DNA of 64,000 nt from Lachnospiraceae bacterium UBA1818 (lineage in GTDB: Bacteria; Bacillota; Clostridia; Lachnospirales; Lachnospiraceae): assembly GCA_904419285.1 (NCBI GenBank), contig CAJFQZ010000002.1, positions 62,001 to 126,000 on the forward strand, given 5' to 3'. Shown one piece after another: positions 50,455 through 60,093 of the stretch. Every line of letters starts with the position of its first letter. Position 1 is the stretch's first letter. A program made the translations under genes and the position numbers. The notes beneath the pieces were generated by a model that was given only the letters and a program-made list of their open reading frames with translations, was not told the origin of the DNA and ran no database searches.

Positions 50455-53061
50455 ATGAACAAGTGGTATAGAAAGACGGTGACAAAAGTTGTTCTGCTGG
50501 TCGTAGCGATCATCAGCGGGGCGGTGTGCATTACCAGCCTGCTGGGAGCCCTGACACTCGCCGGTACGTCCAATCCGGCAGAGGTGTGGAAACTTGCCGG
50601 GCAGCCATTCGAGGAGTCGGCGGACTTCAATTCTATGGTGCAGGGCATGATGAGACAGGTGATGGAGAGGATCCGCTTGGAACGGATGTTTGAGACAGAC
50701 GGGTCCTACAGTCCGGATAAGCTGGTTGATGTTGTAGAGTATACAAAGAGCGGGAGGATATCCGGGGAGAATACTTCGGGTGTGGCGTATACGCTGGAGG
50801 AGCTGGAGAACTGGAGCGAGGATTACAATAGCGGCGAAGGAGACATTTACGACACCAACAGCGTGATCGTGTGCGAGAGGACGGACGGAAGTTATTACTA
50901 TTATTATCTCAGCGATTTTATTACTTTGCTCGACAATGGGCAGCTTTCACTGGAAATGGAGGATCCGGACGATACGCCAGAGTTCCTGAACGGACTGGAG
51001 AACGGCGAATTGACATCTTCCGGATTTTATGAGTTCCGCATCCTGAACAGCAGCGGTGAGATCGAGTATACGGACTGCTGGAATTTTGGTCAGGCTCTCA
51101 GAGAAAAATACGCGCCTGACGGAGCGGAGAATCTTCTCCAGGTGGTGAACGGAAATCCGCAGCTCAACGGAAAACTGTCGATCATCTATGACGATATTGC
51201 ATCCGTTTTGAACAGCATTTATTCGGATTATCAGACTTACCAGAGCGGCTGGGCATATCTGGGGGAGGGAAATACAAACTTTACCTATCTGTATATCAAT
51301 GAGGAGACAAAGCGGGTCGAGACAAACCGGGGCGGCTATGAGAGCTATGAAAATGCAGCGGAAAACATAAAGAGCATGAAGTCGGGAGATTCCGTGAAGT
51401 ATATGATCGTGTATCCGAAGCTGGGGGATTTTGAGACGAATATGAGCATATCTGCGTCCAGCGAGTGGGATGCGGTGCGTTCATATGAAAACCGGAGAAA
51501 TTTCAACAGCACGTTCGCGGTTGCGGTGGATACGGATTTCCCGATCCGGGATCAGTTTTATGAAGGAAAGATAAACTATGAGCAGAATGCCCCGTTCCTG
51601 CAGCATTCCCTGATCCTGGCGATCGTCTCGGGGACCCTCTTCCTCATCGCGGCGGTCTGGCTTACGATGGCGGCGGGGAGAAACGAGAAGGACGATGAAC
51701 TTCGCCTGACAGCGTTCGACCGGTGGAAGACAGAGATCGCGGCGGCCGTCGTGATCGGAGTATGGATCTGTGGTACATGGCTGTTCGCCATGTCGGGCAG
51801 CGGCATCAGCACGGTCTCCCAGGCAGCGGATTCGGCTTCATATTATATGGACGCGTATTCCTATGATGCGCCGCTGAACTACTATACGGGGCTGTTCACA
51901 AATATGCTCAGCCTTTTTGACATAACTGCCTTGTTCCTGTACGGGCTGTTTACATTCTCCTGTTTCTTCCTGGGCTACCTCAGCCTGGTGAAGCGGATCA
52001 AAGGGAAGCGGCTCTGGGCAGACAGTCTCTGCCGGATGCTGATCTCCTTCGGCGCAGTTGTGATTGGCGAGCGTGCCGTTACGACAAAGGCTGCGGTCAT
52101 TGCCGGCGTATTTGTGATCCTGCAGTGGGTGGCGCTGGCTTCCGGAGGCAGTACGGTGCTTGTCCTGCTCATGCTGGCTGTGGACATTGCCGTGATCTAT
52201 TTCATCCTGAGCAATGCTGTGGCTAAGGGGCGGCTGAAGAAGGGCATTGAGGAGATCTCATCGGGAAATATGAATTATAAGGTTCCGCTGGGCGGCCTGC
52301 AGGGGTCCAACAGAAAGCTGGCGGAGCAGCTCAACGACATCGGAGGCGGCCTGAACAAGGCGGTCGAGGAGGGCATGAAGAATGAGCGCCTGAAGACGGA
52401 TCTGATCACCAATGTATCCCATGACATCAAGACGCCTCTGACTTCGATTATCAATTATGTCGATATCCTGAAGCGGGAGAATATCCAGGATCCGAAGATC
52501 AGGGGCTATCTTGACATTCTCGAGGCAAAGGCACAGCGTCTGAAGACGCTGACGGAGGATGTGGTCGAGGCGTCGAAGGTCAGCAGCGGAAACATCGTCC
52601 TTGAGTATATGGATGTGGATCTGGTGGAAATGATCCAGCAGACAGAAGGCGAGTTCGCCGAGAAGTTCGCGGCGAGGAATCTGAGCGTGGTGGTGAACCT
52701 TCCGGAGGAGCCGGCGGTGATCCATGTGGACGGGCGCCGGATGTGGAGGGTCCTGGAGAATATTTTCGGAAACGCGGCGAAGTATGCCATGCCCGGCACA
52801 AGGGTCTATGCGGACCTGTCCGTGGATGAAGAGAATGTCAGCTTTTCCCTTAAAAATGTTTCGGAACAGCAGCTCAACATCTCGGCGGATGAGCTGACCG
52901 AGCGGTTTATCCGGGGAGATATTTCGAGAAGCACGGAAGGGAGCGGCCTCGGCCTTTCCATTGCGAAGGAGCTTGCGGAGATGCAGGGAGGCAGATTTGA
53001 ATTATATTTGGACGGGGACCTGTTCAGGGTGAACATCCGGTTCCCCAGAGTAAGGAGATAA
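50455..53061 (+). CDS. Large multi-pass sensor histidine kinase
   Basis: An 868-residue kinase. A first helix (residues about 9-35) is followed by a long extracellular region (about 36-388; YYYYYLSDFITLL and many acidic stretches) with no known sensor fold recognised. Several further helices (about 389-410, 425-446, 490-520, 540-600) then lead to a HAMP-like segment (KGRLKKGIEEISSGNMNYKV). His656 in NVSHDIKTPLTSI is the phospho-acceptor; the ATPase domain has the N box LENIFGNAAKYAMP and G2 box STEGSGLGLSIAKELAEMQG. RBS AGGAAAGGAG. It pairs with the upstream regulator; the lyase gene follows after 3 bp. Confidence 0.9.
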   Translation: MNKWYRKTVTKVVLLVVAIISGAVCITSLLGALTLAGTSNPAEVWKLAGQPFEESADFNSMVQGMMRQVMERIRLERMFETDGSYSPDKLVDVVEYTKSGRISGENTSGVAYTLEELENWSEDYNSGEGDIYDTNSVIVCERTDGSYYYYYLSDFITLLDNGQLSLEMEDPDDTPEFLNGLENGELTSSGFYEFRILNSSGEIEYTDCWNFGQALREKYAPDGAENLLQVVNGNPQLNGKLSIIYDDIASVLNSIYSDYQTYQSGWAYLGEGNTNFTYLYINEETKRVETNRGGYESYENAAENIKSMKSGDSVKYMIVYPKLGDFETNMSISASSEWDAVRSYENRRNFNSTFAVAVDTDFPIRDQFYEGKINYEQNAPFLQHSLILAIVSGTLFLIAAVWLTMAAGRNEKDDELRLTAFDRWKTEIAAAVVIGVWICGTWLFAMSGSGISTVSQAADSASYYMDAYSYDAPLNYYTGLFTNMLSLFDITALFLYGLFTFSCFFLGYLSLVKRIKGKRLWADSLCRMLISFGAVVIGERAVTTKAAVIAGVFVILQWVALASGGSTVLVLLMLAVDIAVIYFILSNAVAKGRLKKGIEEISSGNMNYKVPLGGLQGSNRKLAEQLNDIGGGLNKAVEEGMKNERLKTDLITNVSHDIKTPLTSIINYVDILKRENIQDPKIRGYLDILEAKAQRLKTLTEDVVEASKVSSGNIVLEYMDVDLVEMIQQTEGEFAEKFAARNLSVVVNLPEEPAVIHVDGRRMWRVLENIFGNAAKYAMPGTRVYADLSVDEENVSFSLKNVSEQQLNISADELTERFIRGDISRSTEGSGLGLSIAKELAEMQGGRFELYLDGDLFRVNIRFPRVRR

Positions 53062-53064
53062 ATA

Positions 53065-55077
53065 ATGCGAAAACCAGAGTGGCTTCGGAAGACAGAAGCG
53101 ATATTCGGGACACAAGGGGTGGAGAAAGTAGCAGAGTACTGCAGGGAAAACTGGCAGGAAGACACGGCTCACGTGATAAGGGTGGCGGAGGACGCCTGCG
53201 AGAATACGTTTTTATTTGATTTCCGGTGGGATATGGAGAGGACATGGAAGCCGGTGCACTTTACTGACGAGATTGACTGGAATCTGGTTCCGTGGGGGGA
53301 CCCGGAGTTTGTATGGCAGTTCAACCGGCACCGGTTTCTGCTCTATCTCGCCCAGGCTTACCGGCTGACGAAAGATGAGAAGTATGCAGCCCACTGTGTG
53401 CGGCTGCTGGACGACTGGATCAGACGGAATCCTTCGGTGGAAGAAGGCGCCGGAGGACCGTGGAGGACGCTGGAGACCGGGATCCGCGGGGAGATCTGGC
53501 TCCGCGCGCTGGCGGAGATATCCGGGAGCAGCGCTGTGAATGAAGGATTCCTCAAAAAGACAGAGGAGTGCATGAAGCGGCATCAGAAGCGGCTGATGGA
53601 GAATTTTCAGCCCCACAAATATATCAGCAACTGGGGTGTTATAGAATCCTGCGGGCTTCTGCTCTTTTCCCTGGTGCTCCCGGATTCGGAGCGCTGTCTG
53701 GAGACTGCGGTGAAGCGGCTTGAGGACGCCGCGGCGGTGCAGGTGCTGGAGGATGGGATGCAGTGGGAGCAGTCCCCGATGTATCACAACGAGGTCTATC
53801 AGTGCTACCTTACGGCGCTCTGGTACGGGGAACGGGCCGGCGTGAAGCTGCCGGAAGTGATCCGGAATACTGTGAGGAAGATGGCGTATGCGGACTACAA
53901 ATGGAAGAAACCGGATCACACGCAGTTCGCCCAGGGTGACAGCGACGCAACGGATCTGAGGGATCTGATCACGGCGGGAGCGTTCCTGCTCGGGGACGGC
54001 GTGCTTAAATCCGGCGGTTACCGTCATATGGATTATGACAATGCCTGGAAATTCGGCTGGGAAGCCTGCAGAGAATATGGTGAGCTTCCCTCGGAGCAGC
54101 CGGAGTTTACCTCTTCAGAGCTTCCCTTCGGAGGCAATTATTATCTCAGGAGCGGATGGACGCAGGAAGACAATCTCCTTCATTTCCACTGCGGCCATAC
54201 CGGCGGAGGCCACGGCCATGCAGACAAGCTCCATGTGGATCTTGTGATCCGCGGGGAGGATGTGCTGGTGGATTCGGGAAGGTACACTTATACAGACTGC
54301 ATCGACCGGTATCGCCTGAAAGAGGCGGAGGCGCACAATGTAGTTCTTGTAGATGGAAGAGGCTTCTCCGAGTGTACGGATTCCTGGACCTACAGAAATC
54401 TGTGCACCTGTGCAAAGCAGCAGTTCTTTGACGGGAAAAAGGGCGCGTTTGTGGAAGGAACCCATTTCGGCTTCTGGGTAAGAGATGTGGTCGTGAACCG
54501 GAAGGTCATTTGGATCAAGCCGGATATCTATGTCCTTGTGGACCGGTTCCTGGCGCATTGGGATCATACATATGAGAGCCTGCTCCACTTCAGCGGGCAC
54601 GGGACGACGGAGCTTCTGGACAACGGGATGATCCATTTTACAGGAGACCGGGCAGAAGCCTATGTACAGTTCGCGGGACCGGAGGAAGAAGGGACGCTGG
54701 AGGACACCGAGCAGTCCAGTTTCTATAATGAGAAGCATCCCAACAAGACATACAGGGGGAGGTTTCAGGGAGCGGAATACTGCGGCAGGATCACCGTGAT
54801 CAACGGAGGTGAGAAGGGGAGCACAGATCCGGTCTGGATCGAGACAGTCCGGCTTTACTCGGAGGTTGAACAGGATTACCTGGATCCGCAGAAAGCGGAG
54901 GGGCTCCGGATCATCGACGGGGAGAAGGAATATGTACTGTTCCTGTGCTATCAGGAAGTGATGACTCCGACGGATATCCTCCGGTGGAAAAACTGTCTGG
55001 GACATGGGAACGCGGTGCTGTTCGACCGGTCAGAGGAGAAAGAACAGGTGATAACGGGAGAGATTCTTTCCTGGTAG
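53065..55077 (+). CDS. Heparinase II/III-family polysaccharide lyase, cytoplasmic
   Basis: A 670-residue protein. The N-terminal two thirds form an alpha/alpha toroid (RHRFLLYLAQAYRLTKDEKY; RTLETGIRGEIWLRAL; HKYISNWGVIESCGLLLFS; MYHNEVYQCYLTALWYG), with Asn and His residues typical of lyase active sites. The C-terminal heparinase II/III beta-sandwich starts near residue 355 with LRSGWTQEDNLLHFHCG, then GGGHGHADKLHVDLVIRG and VDSGRYTYTD. No signal peptide, so it likely acts on imported uronate-containing oligosaccharides. It forms one transcript with the preceding two-component genes (3-bp gap, AAGGAG site), suggesting a sugar-linked signal for that system (inference). Confidence 0.85.
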   Translation: MRKPEWLRKTEAIFGTQGVEKVAEYCRENWQEDTAHVIRVAEDACENTFLFDFRWDMERTWKPVHFTDEIDWNLVPWGDPEFVWQFNRHRFLLYLAQAYRLTKDEKYAAHCVRLLDDWIRRNPSVEEGAGGPWRTLETGIRGEIWLRALAEISGSSAVNEGFLKKTEECMKRHQKRLMENFQPHKYISNWGVIESCGLLLFSLVLPDSERCLETAVKRLEDAAAVQVLEDGMQWEQSPMYHNEVYQCYLTALWYGERAGVKLPEVIRNTVRKMAYADYKWKKPDHTQFAQGDSDATDLRDLITAGAFLLGDGVLKSGGYRHMDYDNAWKFGWEACREYGELPSEQPEFTSSELPFGGNYYLRSGWTQEDNLLHFHCGHTGGGHGHADKLHVDLVIRGEDVLVDSGRYTYTDCIDRYRLKEAEAHNVVLVDGRGFSECTDSWTYRNLCTCAKQQFFDGKKGAFVEGTHFGFWVRDVVVNRKVIWIKPDIYVLVDRFLAHWDHTYESLLHFSGHGTTELLDNGMIHFTGDRAEAYVQFAGPEEEGTLEDTEQSSFYNEKHPNKTYRGRFQGAEYCGRITVINGGEKGSTDPVWIETVRLYSEVEQDYLDPQKAEGLRIIDGEKEYVLFLCYQEVMTPTDILRWKNCLGHGNAVLFDRSEEKEQVITGEILSW

Positions 55078-55605
55078 GGACAGCAGCGGCGGATTCCCCC
55101 GCAGGGCTGAATTGTTGCCGGAAAGGAACTAACTTTCGGCAAATATCTTGTAAATTTTATTTTTTTATGTTACGATACCCAATGTATGGAAACAGATATA
55201 TGGAAAGTTCTCCATGCAAATATTTTACGCGGCGGAATGCTGCATTATTGATTGAGTGAGGAACTCTAATTTTATAAGTTGGTTACTTTATAACCGGTGT
55301 GCATTGTACGCATACGCAACTTGTGAAACGGTCAATAAGAGTAGTAAAAGTAAAAATATTTGCTATATAGACTCTAACCAAAATATCTGTTTTAACTGCA
55401 GGCTGAATTGATAGATGATTCCGGCAGGATAAGATATAAAGTGACAGAAACACAGGACGGGCGCGCATGCACCTGTACCTGTGTTTTTTGTATGATAAGC
55501 CAGACGGGCGGGGAGGCAAGCCGGACCCTATGACGGGCGGCACAGCATGATCAGTGCGGCGCATGTACAGGATGCACAGTACCATTATATTTTGGAGGTT
55601 TTGCA
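55078..55605 (+). promoter_or_regulatory. Untranslated region before the polyamine operon
   Basis: A 528-bp stretch without a gene. A hairpin (TTGCCGGAAAG 55115-55125 with CTTTCGGCAA 55133-55142) with T-rich sequence may end the lyase transcript. A promoter-like TTGATA (55408-55413) and TAAGATATAAA (from 55430) precede a terminator-like stem AAACACAGG (55448-55456) with CCTGTGTTT (55478-55486) and a T run. GACGGGCG occurs at 55456, 55503 and 55532. The RBS TGGAGG is at the end. A leader attenuator is possible, but no known riboswitch class is recognisable. Confidence 0.45.
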
Positions 55606-57060
55606 ATGGGAAAATTATCGCAGACGAGAGCGCCGATCTATGAGGCGCTGGAACGTTTCAGGAGGAACCGGATCGTTCCTTTTGACGTTCCGGGACATAA
55701 GCACGGAAGGGGAAATCCGGAGCTCGTGGAGCTTCTGGGAGAACGGTGCGTCAGTATCGACGTGAATTCCATGAAGCCGCTGGATAATCTTTGCCATCCG
55801 GTTTCCGTGATCAAGGAGGCAGAAGAGCTGGCGGCGGAGGCATTCGGCGCGGATCACGCGTTTCTTATGGTGGGCGGCACCACGTCTGCGGTCCAGTCTA
55901 TGATCCTGTCCTGCTGCAAGAAGAACGATAAGATCATACTTCCGAGAAACGTGCACCGAAGCGCGATCAATGCCATGGTGCTCTGCGGGGCGAAGCCGGT
56001 GTATGTCAATCCGGATGTGGATCAGAAGCTGGGGATCTCTCTCGGGATGAGACGGCAGGATGTACTGGACGCCATCGAGAAGAATCCGGACGCTGTCGCT
56101 GTCCTGGTCAATAATCCGACCTACTATGGTATCTGTTCCGACCTGCGGGCGATCGTGAAGGCGGCTCATGAGAAGGGGATGCTGGTCCTGGCGGATGAGG
56201 CCCACGGGACGCATTTCTATTTTGGAAAAGATCTTCCGGTATCGGCGATGGAGGCAGGGGCGGATATCGCATCCGTGAGTATGCATAAATCAGGAGGGAG
56301 CCTGACCCAGAGCTCTTTTCTCCTGACAGGAAAAGGCGTGAATCCGGGGTACATCCGGCAGATCATCAATCTGACCCAGACGACAAGCGGTTCCTACCTT
56401 CTGCTGTCCAGCCTGGATATCTCCAGGCGGAATCTGGCTCTGAGAGGAGAACAGTCCTTCCGGGCAGTGACTTCGCTTGCAGATTATGCGCGGGAGGAGA
56501 TCAACCAGATCGGCGATTACTATGCTTTCGGCAGGGAGATGATCAACGGGGACAGCATCTTTGATTTCGACCCGACCAAACTGTCCATCCATACACTCGA
56601 GATCGGACTTGCGGGGATCGAAGTGTACGATATCTTAAGAGACGAGTATGATATCCAGATTGAGTTCGGCGATCTGGGCAATATATTGGCATATCTGTCC
56701 ATCGGGGATCGGATCCGTGAGGTGGAGCGTCTTGTGACTGCGCTGGCGGATATCAAGCGGCGGTATAAGAAGGACAAGACGGGAATGCTCTCCCAGGAGT
56801 ACATTTCTCCCAAGGTAGTCATGACGCCGCAGGATTCTTTCTATGCGGAGAAGGAGTCACTTATGCTGGAGGAGGCGGCAGGAAGGATCTGCAGCGAGTT
56901 CGTTATGTGCTATCCGCCGGGAATCCCGGTGCTGGCGCCGGGGGAAGAGATCACGGATGAGATCATCAATTATATTGTGTATGCAAAAGAAAAGGGATGC
57001 TCGATGACAGGTCCTGAGGACGAGCGGATCGAGCGTCTGAATGTACTGAGGGAGAAGTGA
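55606..57060 (+). CDS. speA: Orn/Lys/Arg decarboxylase-family enzyme, probably arginine decarboxylase
   Basis: A 484-residue fold-I PLP decarboxylase of the short Bacillus SpeA type. Motifs: VPFDVPGHKHGRGNPEL near the N-terminus, FLMVGGTTSAVQSMIL, LADEAHGTHFYFG with the PLP-pairing Asp and His, and SVSMHKSGGSLTQSS with the PLP-binding Lys. The C-terminal domain includes CYPPGIPVLAPGEEI. Arginine is preferred over lysine or ornithine because an agmatinase-type gene lies in the same operon. The product would be agmatine. First gene of the polyamine operon; the next gene starts 10 bp after its stop. Confidence 0.88.
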   Translation: MGKLSQTRAPIYEALERFRRNRIVPFDVPGHKHGRGNPELVELLGERCVSIDVNSMKPLDNLCHPVSVIKEAEELAAEAFGADHAFLMVGGTTSAVQSMILSCCKKNDKIILPRNVHRSAINAMVLCGAKPVYVNPDVDQKLGISLGMRRQDVLDAIEKNPDAVAVLVNNPTYYGICSDLRAIVKAAHEKGMLVLADEAHGTHFYFGKDLPVSAMEAGADIASVSMHKSGGSLTQSSFLLTGKGVNPGYIRQIINLTQTTSGSYLLLSSLDISRRNLALRGEQSFRAVTSLADYAREEINQIGDYYAFGREMINGDSIFDFDPTKLSIHTLEIGLAGIEVYDILRDEYDIQIEFGDLGNILAYLSIGDRIREVERLVTALADIKRRYKKDKTGMLSQEYISPKVVMTPQDSFYAEKESLMLEEAAGRICSEFVMCYPPGIPVLAPGEEITDEIINYIVYAKEKGCSMTGPEDERIERLNVLREK

Positions 57061-57070
57061 GGTGAGAGAG

Positions 57071-57937
57071 ATGGAAATGTGGTTTTCTGATATCCATACG
57101 GACGGCGTGAAGCTGTCCATCCGTATTGAAGAGCAGCTGTTCAGCTCGCAGAGCGAAGTCCAGCGTATCGATGTGCTGGAGTCCAGAGATTTCGGCAAGA
57201 TCCTGGTCGTGGACGGAGATCTGATGCTCACTGAGCGGGATGAGTTCATCTACCACGAGATGATCACTCATGTGCCGATGGCGGTGCACCCGGGTGTGAA
57301 GCAGGTCCTTGTCATGGGCGGCGGAGACGGAGGCGTGGTCCGTGAGCTGATCAAGTATGATACGGTCGAACAGATCGATGTGGTGGAGCCGGACCCTCTT
57401 CTGGTGGAGGTGTGCAGAAAATATATCCCGGAGATCGCCAACAGTCTGACGGACAGCAGAGTCAACATCTATCATGAGGACGGTCTCCGTTTTATCCGTT
57501 CAAAGGGAGACGCCTATGATCTGATCATCATAGACTCTCCGAATCCGTTCGGAGCAGGAGAGGGGCTTTTCACGAAAGAATTCTATGGAAACTGCTACAA
57601 CGCCCTCCACGAGGACGGGATCATGATCAATCAAAATGAAAGTCCCTTCTATACAGAGGAGGCGTTCCAGTGTCAAAGGATGCACAGAAGAATACTGGAG
57701 ACATTTCCGATCTGCAGGGTCTATCAGGCGCATATCCCATCCTATCCGTCGGGGCACTGGCTGTTCGGCTTCGCTTCGAAAAAATATCATCCGCTGAACG
57801 ATCTGGATAAAGTGGGATGGAAGCTCAGAGGGATCCGTACGAAATATTACGAGCCCAGGCTCCACGCCGGAGTGTTCGCACTGCCGGTCTATGTGGAAGA
57901 ACTTCTGGAGGATGTGGAAAAGAGAGAGGGCAGGTAA
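57071..57937 (+). CDS. speE: Spermidine synthase-family aminopropyltransferase with altered acceptor loop
   Basis: A 288-residue SpeE homologue. The nucleotide-binding motif is VLVMGGGDGGVVREL (83-88), with the acidic VVEPDPLLVE next and DGLRFIRSKGDAYDLIIID. The catalytic-loop motif usually reads D-S-x-D-P-x-G-P; here it is DSPNPFGAGEG, so the first Asp (155) is kept but the second, which contacts the amine in characterised enzymes, is Asn158, and the Pro is Ala. No SpeD gene for decarboxylated SAM is in this operon. The true substrate is therefore uncertain. ATG 57071 is preferred to GTG 57062. It ends 4 bp before the ureohydrolase gene. Confidence 0.85.
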   Translation: MEMWFSDIHTDGVKLSIRIEEQLFSSQSEVQRIDVLESRDFGKILVVDGDLMLTERDEFIYHEMITHVPMAVHPGVKQVLVMGGGDGGVVRELIKYDTVEQIDVVEPDPLLVEVCRKYIPEIANSLTDSRVNIYHEDGLRFIRSKGDAYDLIIIDSPNPFGAGEGLFTKEFYGNCYNALHEDGIMINQNESPFYTEEAFQCQRMHRRILETFPICRVYQAHIPSYPSGHWLFGFASKKYHPLNDLDKVGWKLRGIRTKYYEPRLHAGVFALPVYVEELLEDVEKREGR

Positions 57938-57941
57938 GACT

Positions 57942-58799
57942 ATGTGGAAAAATGTTGTAAATTTTATCGGGTGCGACGCTGAGTATGAGGAAGCAGGGAT
58001 CGTTCTCTACGGAGCGCCGTTTGATTCGACTACTTCGTTCCGGCCCGGGACCCGGTTCGCGGGACAGGCGGTCCGGAGCGATTCTTACGGACTGGAGATC
58101 TACAGTCCGTATCAGAATACGGAGCTGACGGAAGGCGCGGTGTATGACTGCGGCGACCTTGAGCTGGCGATCGGAGATTCGAAGGCGGTTCTGGCACAGA
58201 TCGAAGAGACCGCGGGAAAGATCCTGGACGACGGGAAGCTGCCGTTTATGATCGGGGGAGAGCATCTGGTGACACTGGGCGCCGTCAGGGCTGCGGCGGA
58301 GCGATATCCGGATCTCCATATCATTCATTTTGACGCCCACACGGATCTGCGGACGGATTATCTCGGAGTGGAGCTGTCACATGCCTGCGTGATCCGAAGG
58401 TGCTGGGAGATCCTGGGAGATGGGCGGATCCATCAGTTTGGGATTCGATCCGGTGAGAAGTATGAGTTCGACTGGGCGAAGAGCGGACATACGGATTTTC
58501 ACCCTTTCGTTCTGGAGGGGCTTTCCGATACGATCAGGGAGATCGGCGGAGCGCCGGTATACTTTACCGTGGATCTGGACGTCCTGGACCCTTCTGTGTT
58601 TCCCGGAACGGGAACACCGGAGCCGGGAGGCGTGGATTTCCTGACGCTGATGCGGGCAGTAACGGAGGTCTGCGAGAGAGTCGATCTGATCGGCTGTGAT
58701 GTGAATGAGCTGTGCCCTCCCTGCGATCCCACGGGAGCATCTACAGCTGTGGCGTGCAAGATCATTCGTGAGATGCTGATCGCCGCTGTAAACCGCTGA
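57942..58799 (+). CDS. speB: Agmatinase-type ureohydrolase
   Basis: A 285-residue manganese ureohydrolase that would convert agmatine to putrescine and urea. Metal ligands are present: IGGEHLVT, HFDAHTDLR and FTVDLDVLDPSVFPGTGTPE. A preceding GAPFDSTTSFRPGTRFAG is the family N-terminal motif. The same fold also acts on aminopropylagmatine in some bacteria, so the order of steps in this operon is open. ATG 57942 lies 4 bp after the speE stop with GAGGGCAGG upstream. An extended frame from 57891 overlaps speE and is rejected. Confidence 0.9.
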   Translation: MWKNVVNFIGCDAEYEEAGIVLYGAPFDSTTSFRPGTRFAGQAVRSDSYGLEIYSPYQNTELTEGAVYDCGDLELAIGDSKAVLAQIEETAGKILDDGKLPFMIGGEHLVTLGAVRAAAERYPDLHIIHFDAHTDLRTDYLGVELSHACVIRRCWEILGDGRIHQFGIRSGEKYEFDWAKSGHTDFHPFVLEGLSDTIREIGGAPVYFTVDLDVLDPSVFPGTGTPEPGGVDFLTLMRAVTEVCERVDLIGCDVNELCPPCDPTGASTAVACKIIREMLIAAVNR

Positions 58800-58887
58800 A
58801 GAGGAAGCGGAAGAAAGGTAAGTGGCAGGGAGAATGAGACAGGATTTATTCCATTTATATAGAAAAAGAAGAAAGGAGAAGATAAAA

Positions 58888-60090
58888 ATGGGAAAGATCA
58901 TGATCGTTGGATGCGGAGGAGTAGGAAGTGTTGCGGTGCACAAATGCTGCCAGAACAGCGACGCGTTTTCGGAGGTGGTGATCGCCAGCAGGACGCTTTC
59001 CAAATGTGACGCGCTTAAGAAAAAGCTTGAGGGTACGACAAAGACAAAGATCACTACCGCACAGGTGGACGCTGACGACACGGCGGTGCTGACGGAGCTG
59101 ATCCGGCGGGAAAAACCGGATGTCCTGCTGAACCTGGCGCTGCCGTATCAGGATCTCCTGATCATGGAGGCGTGTCTGGCAGCGGGCGTACACTATATTG
59201 ATACGGCGAACTATGAGCCGGAAGACACGGCGAAGTTCGAGTACAAGTGGCAGTGGGAATACAGGGAGCGCTTTGAGAAGGCGGGACTGACCGCTCTGCT
59301 CGGATGCGGGTTTGATCCGGGAGTCACGGGTGTATTTTCTGCGTATGCACTGAAGCACTATTTTGATGAAATAAACTATATTGATATCCTGGACTGCAAT
59401 GCAGGCGATAATGGGTATCCGTTCGCGACAAACTTTAATCCGGAGATCAATATCCGCGAGGTGTCTGCGAACGGATCCTACTGGGAAGACGGACATTGGG
59501 TGGAAACGAAGCCCATGGAGATCAAGCGTACATATGATTTTCCTGAGATCGGAAAGAAGGACATGTATCTGCTCCATCATGAGGAGATCGAATCGCTGGC
59601 GGTCAATATTCCGGGGATTAAGAGGATCCGCTTCTTCATGACGTTCAGCGAGAGCTATCTGACGCATCTGAAATGTCTTGAGGATGTGGGGATGACGTCC
59701 ATCGAGCCTGTAATGTACGGGGGACAGGAGATCATCCCGCTTCAGTTCTTGAAGACGCTGCTCCCGGATCCGGCTTCTCTGGGACCGAGGACAAAGGGAA
59801 AGACGAACATCGGATGTATCTTTGTGGGAAAGAAGAACGGAAAAGAGAAGAAGCTGTATATCTATAATACCTGCGATCATCAGGAGTGCTATAAAGAGGT
59901 CGGATCTCAGGCTGTGGCATACACGACAGGCGTTCCGGCGATGATCGGAGCAATGCTTGTCATGAACGGCACGTGGAGAAGGCCGGGCGTGTTCAATGTG
60001 GAAGAATTTGATCCGGATCCGTTCATGGACGCGCTGAACAAGTGGGGGCTGCCCTGGAAGATCAGTGAAAATCCGAAACTGGTGGACTGA
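58888..60090 (+). CDS. Carboxynorspermidine/carboxyspermidine synthase (saccharopine dehydrogenase family)
   Basis: A 400-residue NADPH-dependent reductase that joins aspartate semialdehyde to a diamine to give a carboxylated triamine. The Rossmann motif is MIVGCGGVGSVAVHKC at the N-terminus, followed by IASRTLSKCDALKKKL and YIDTANYEPED. Later family segments include LLGCGFDPGVTGVFSAYA, ILDCNAGDNGYPF and YTTGVPAMIGAMLVMNG. ATG 58888 follows GAAAGGAG; an upstream extension to 58822 is not used. 88 bp separate it from speB without a terminator, and the decarboxylase gene follows after 3 bp. Confidence 0.92.
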   Translation: MGKIMIVGCGGVGSVAVHKCCQNSDAFSEVVIASRTLSKCDALKKKLEGTTKTKITTAQVDADDTAVLTELIRREKPDVLLNLALPYQDLLIMEACLAAGVHYIDTANYEPEDTAKFEYKWQWEYRERFEKAGLTALLGCGFDPGVTGVFSAYALKHYFDEINYIDILDCNAGDNGYPFATNFNPEINIREVSANGSYWEDGHWVETKPMEIKRTYDFPEIGKKDMYLLHHEEIESLAVNIPGIKRIRFFMTFSESYLTHLKCLEDVGMTSIEPVMYGGQEIIPLQFLKTLLPDPASLGPRTKGKTNIGCIFVGKKNGKEKKLYIYNTCDHQECYKEVGSQAVAYTTGVPAMIGAMLVMNGTWRRPGVFNVEEFDPDPFMDALNKWGLPWKISENPKLVD

Positions 60091-60093
60091 CAG

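Noticed and set aside
55456..55539. mini-ykkC (guanidine-II) riboswitch because of repeated ACGG
   Set aside because: The ACGG copies do not sit in small hairpin loops with flanking complementary stems, which the class requires.
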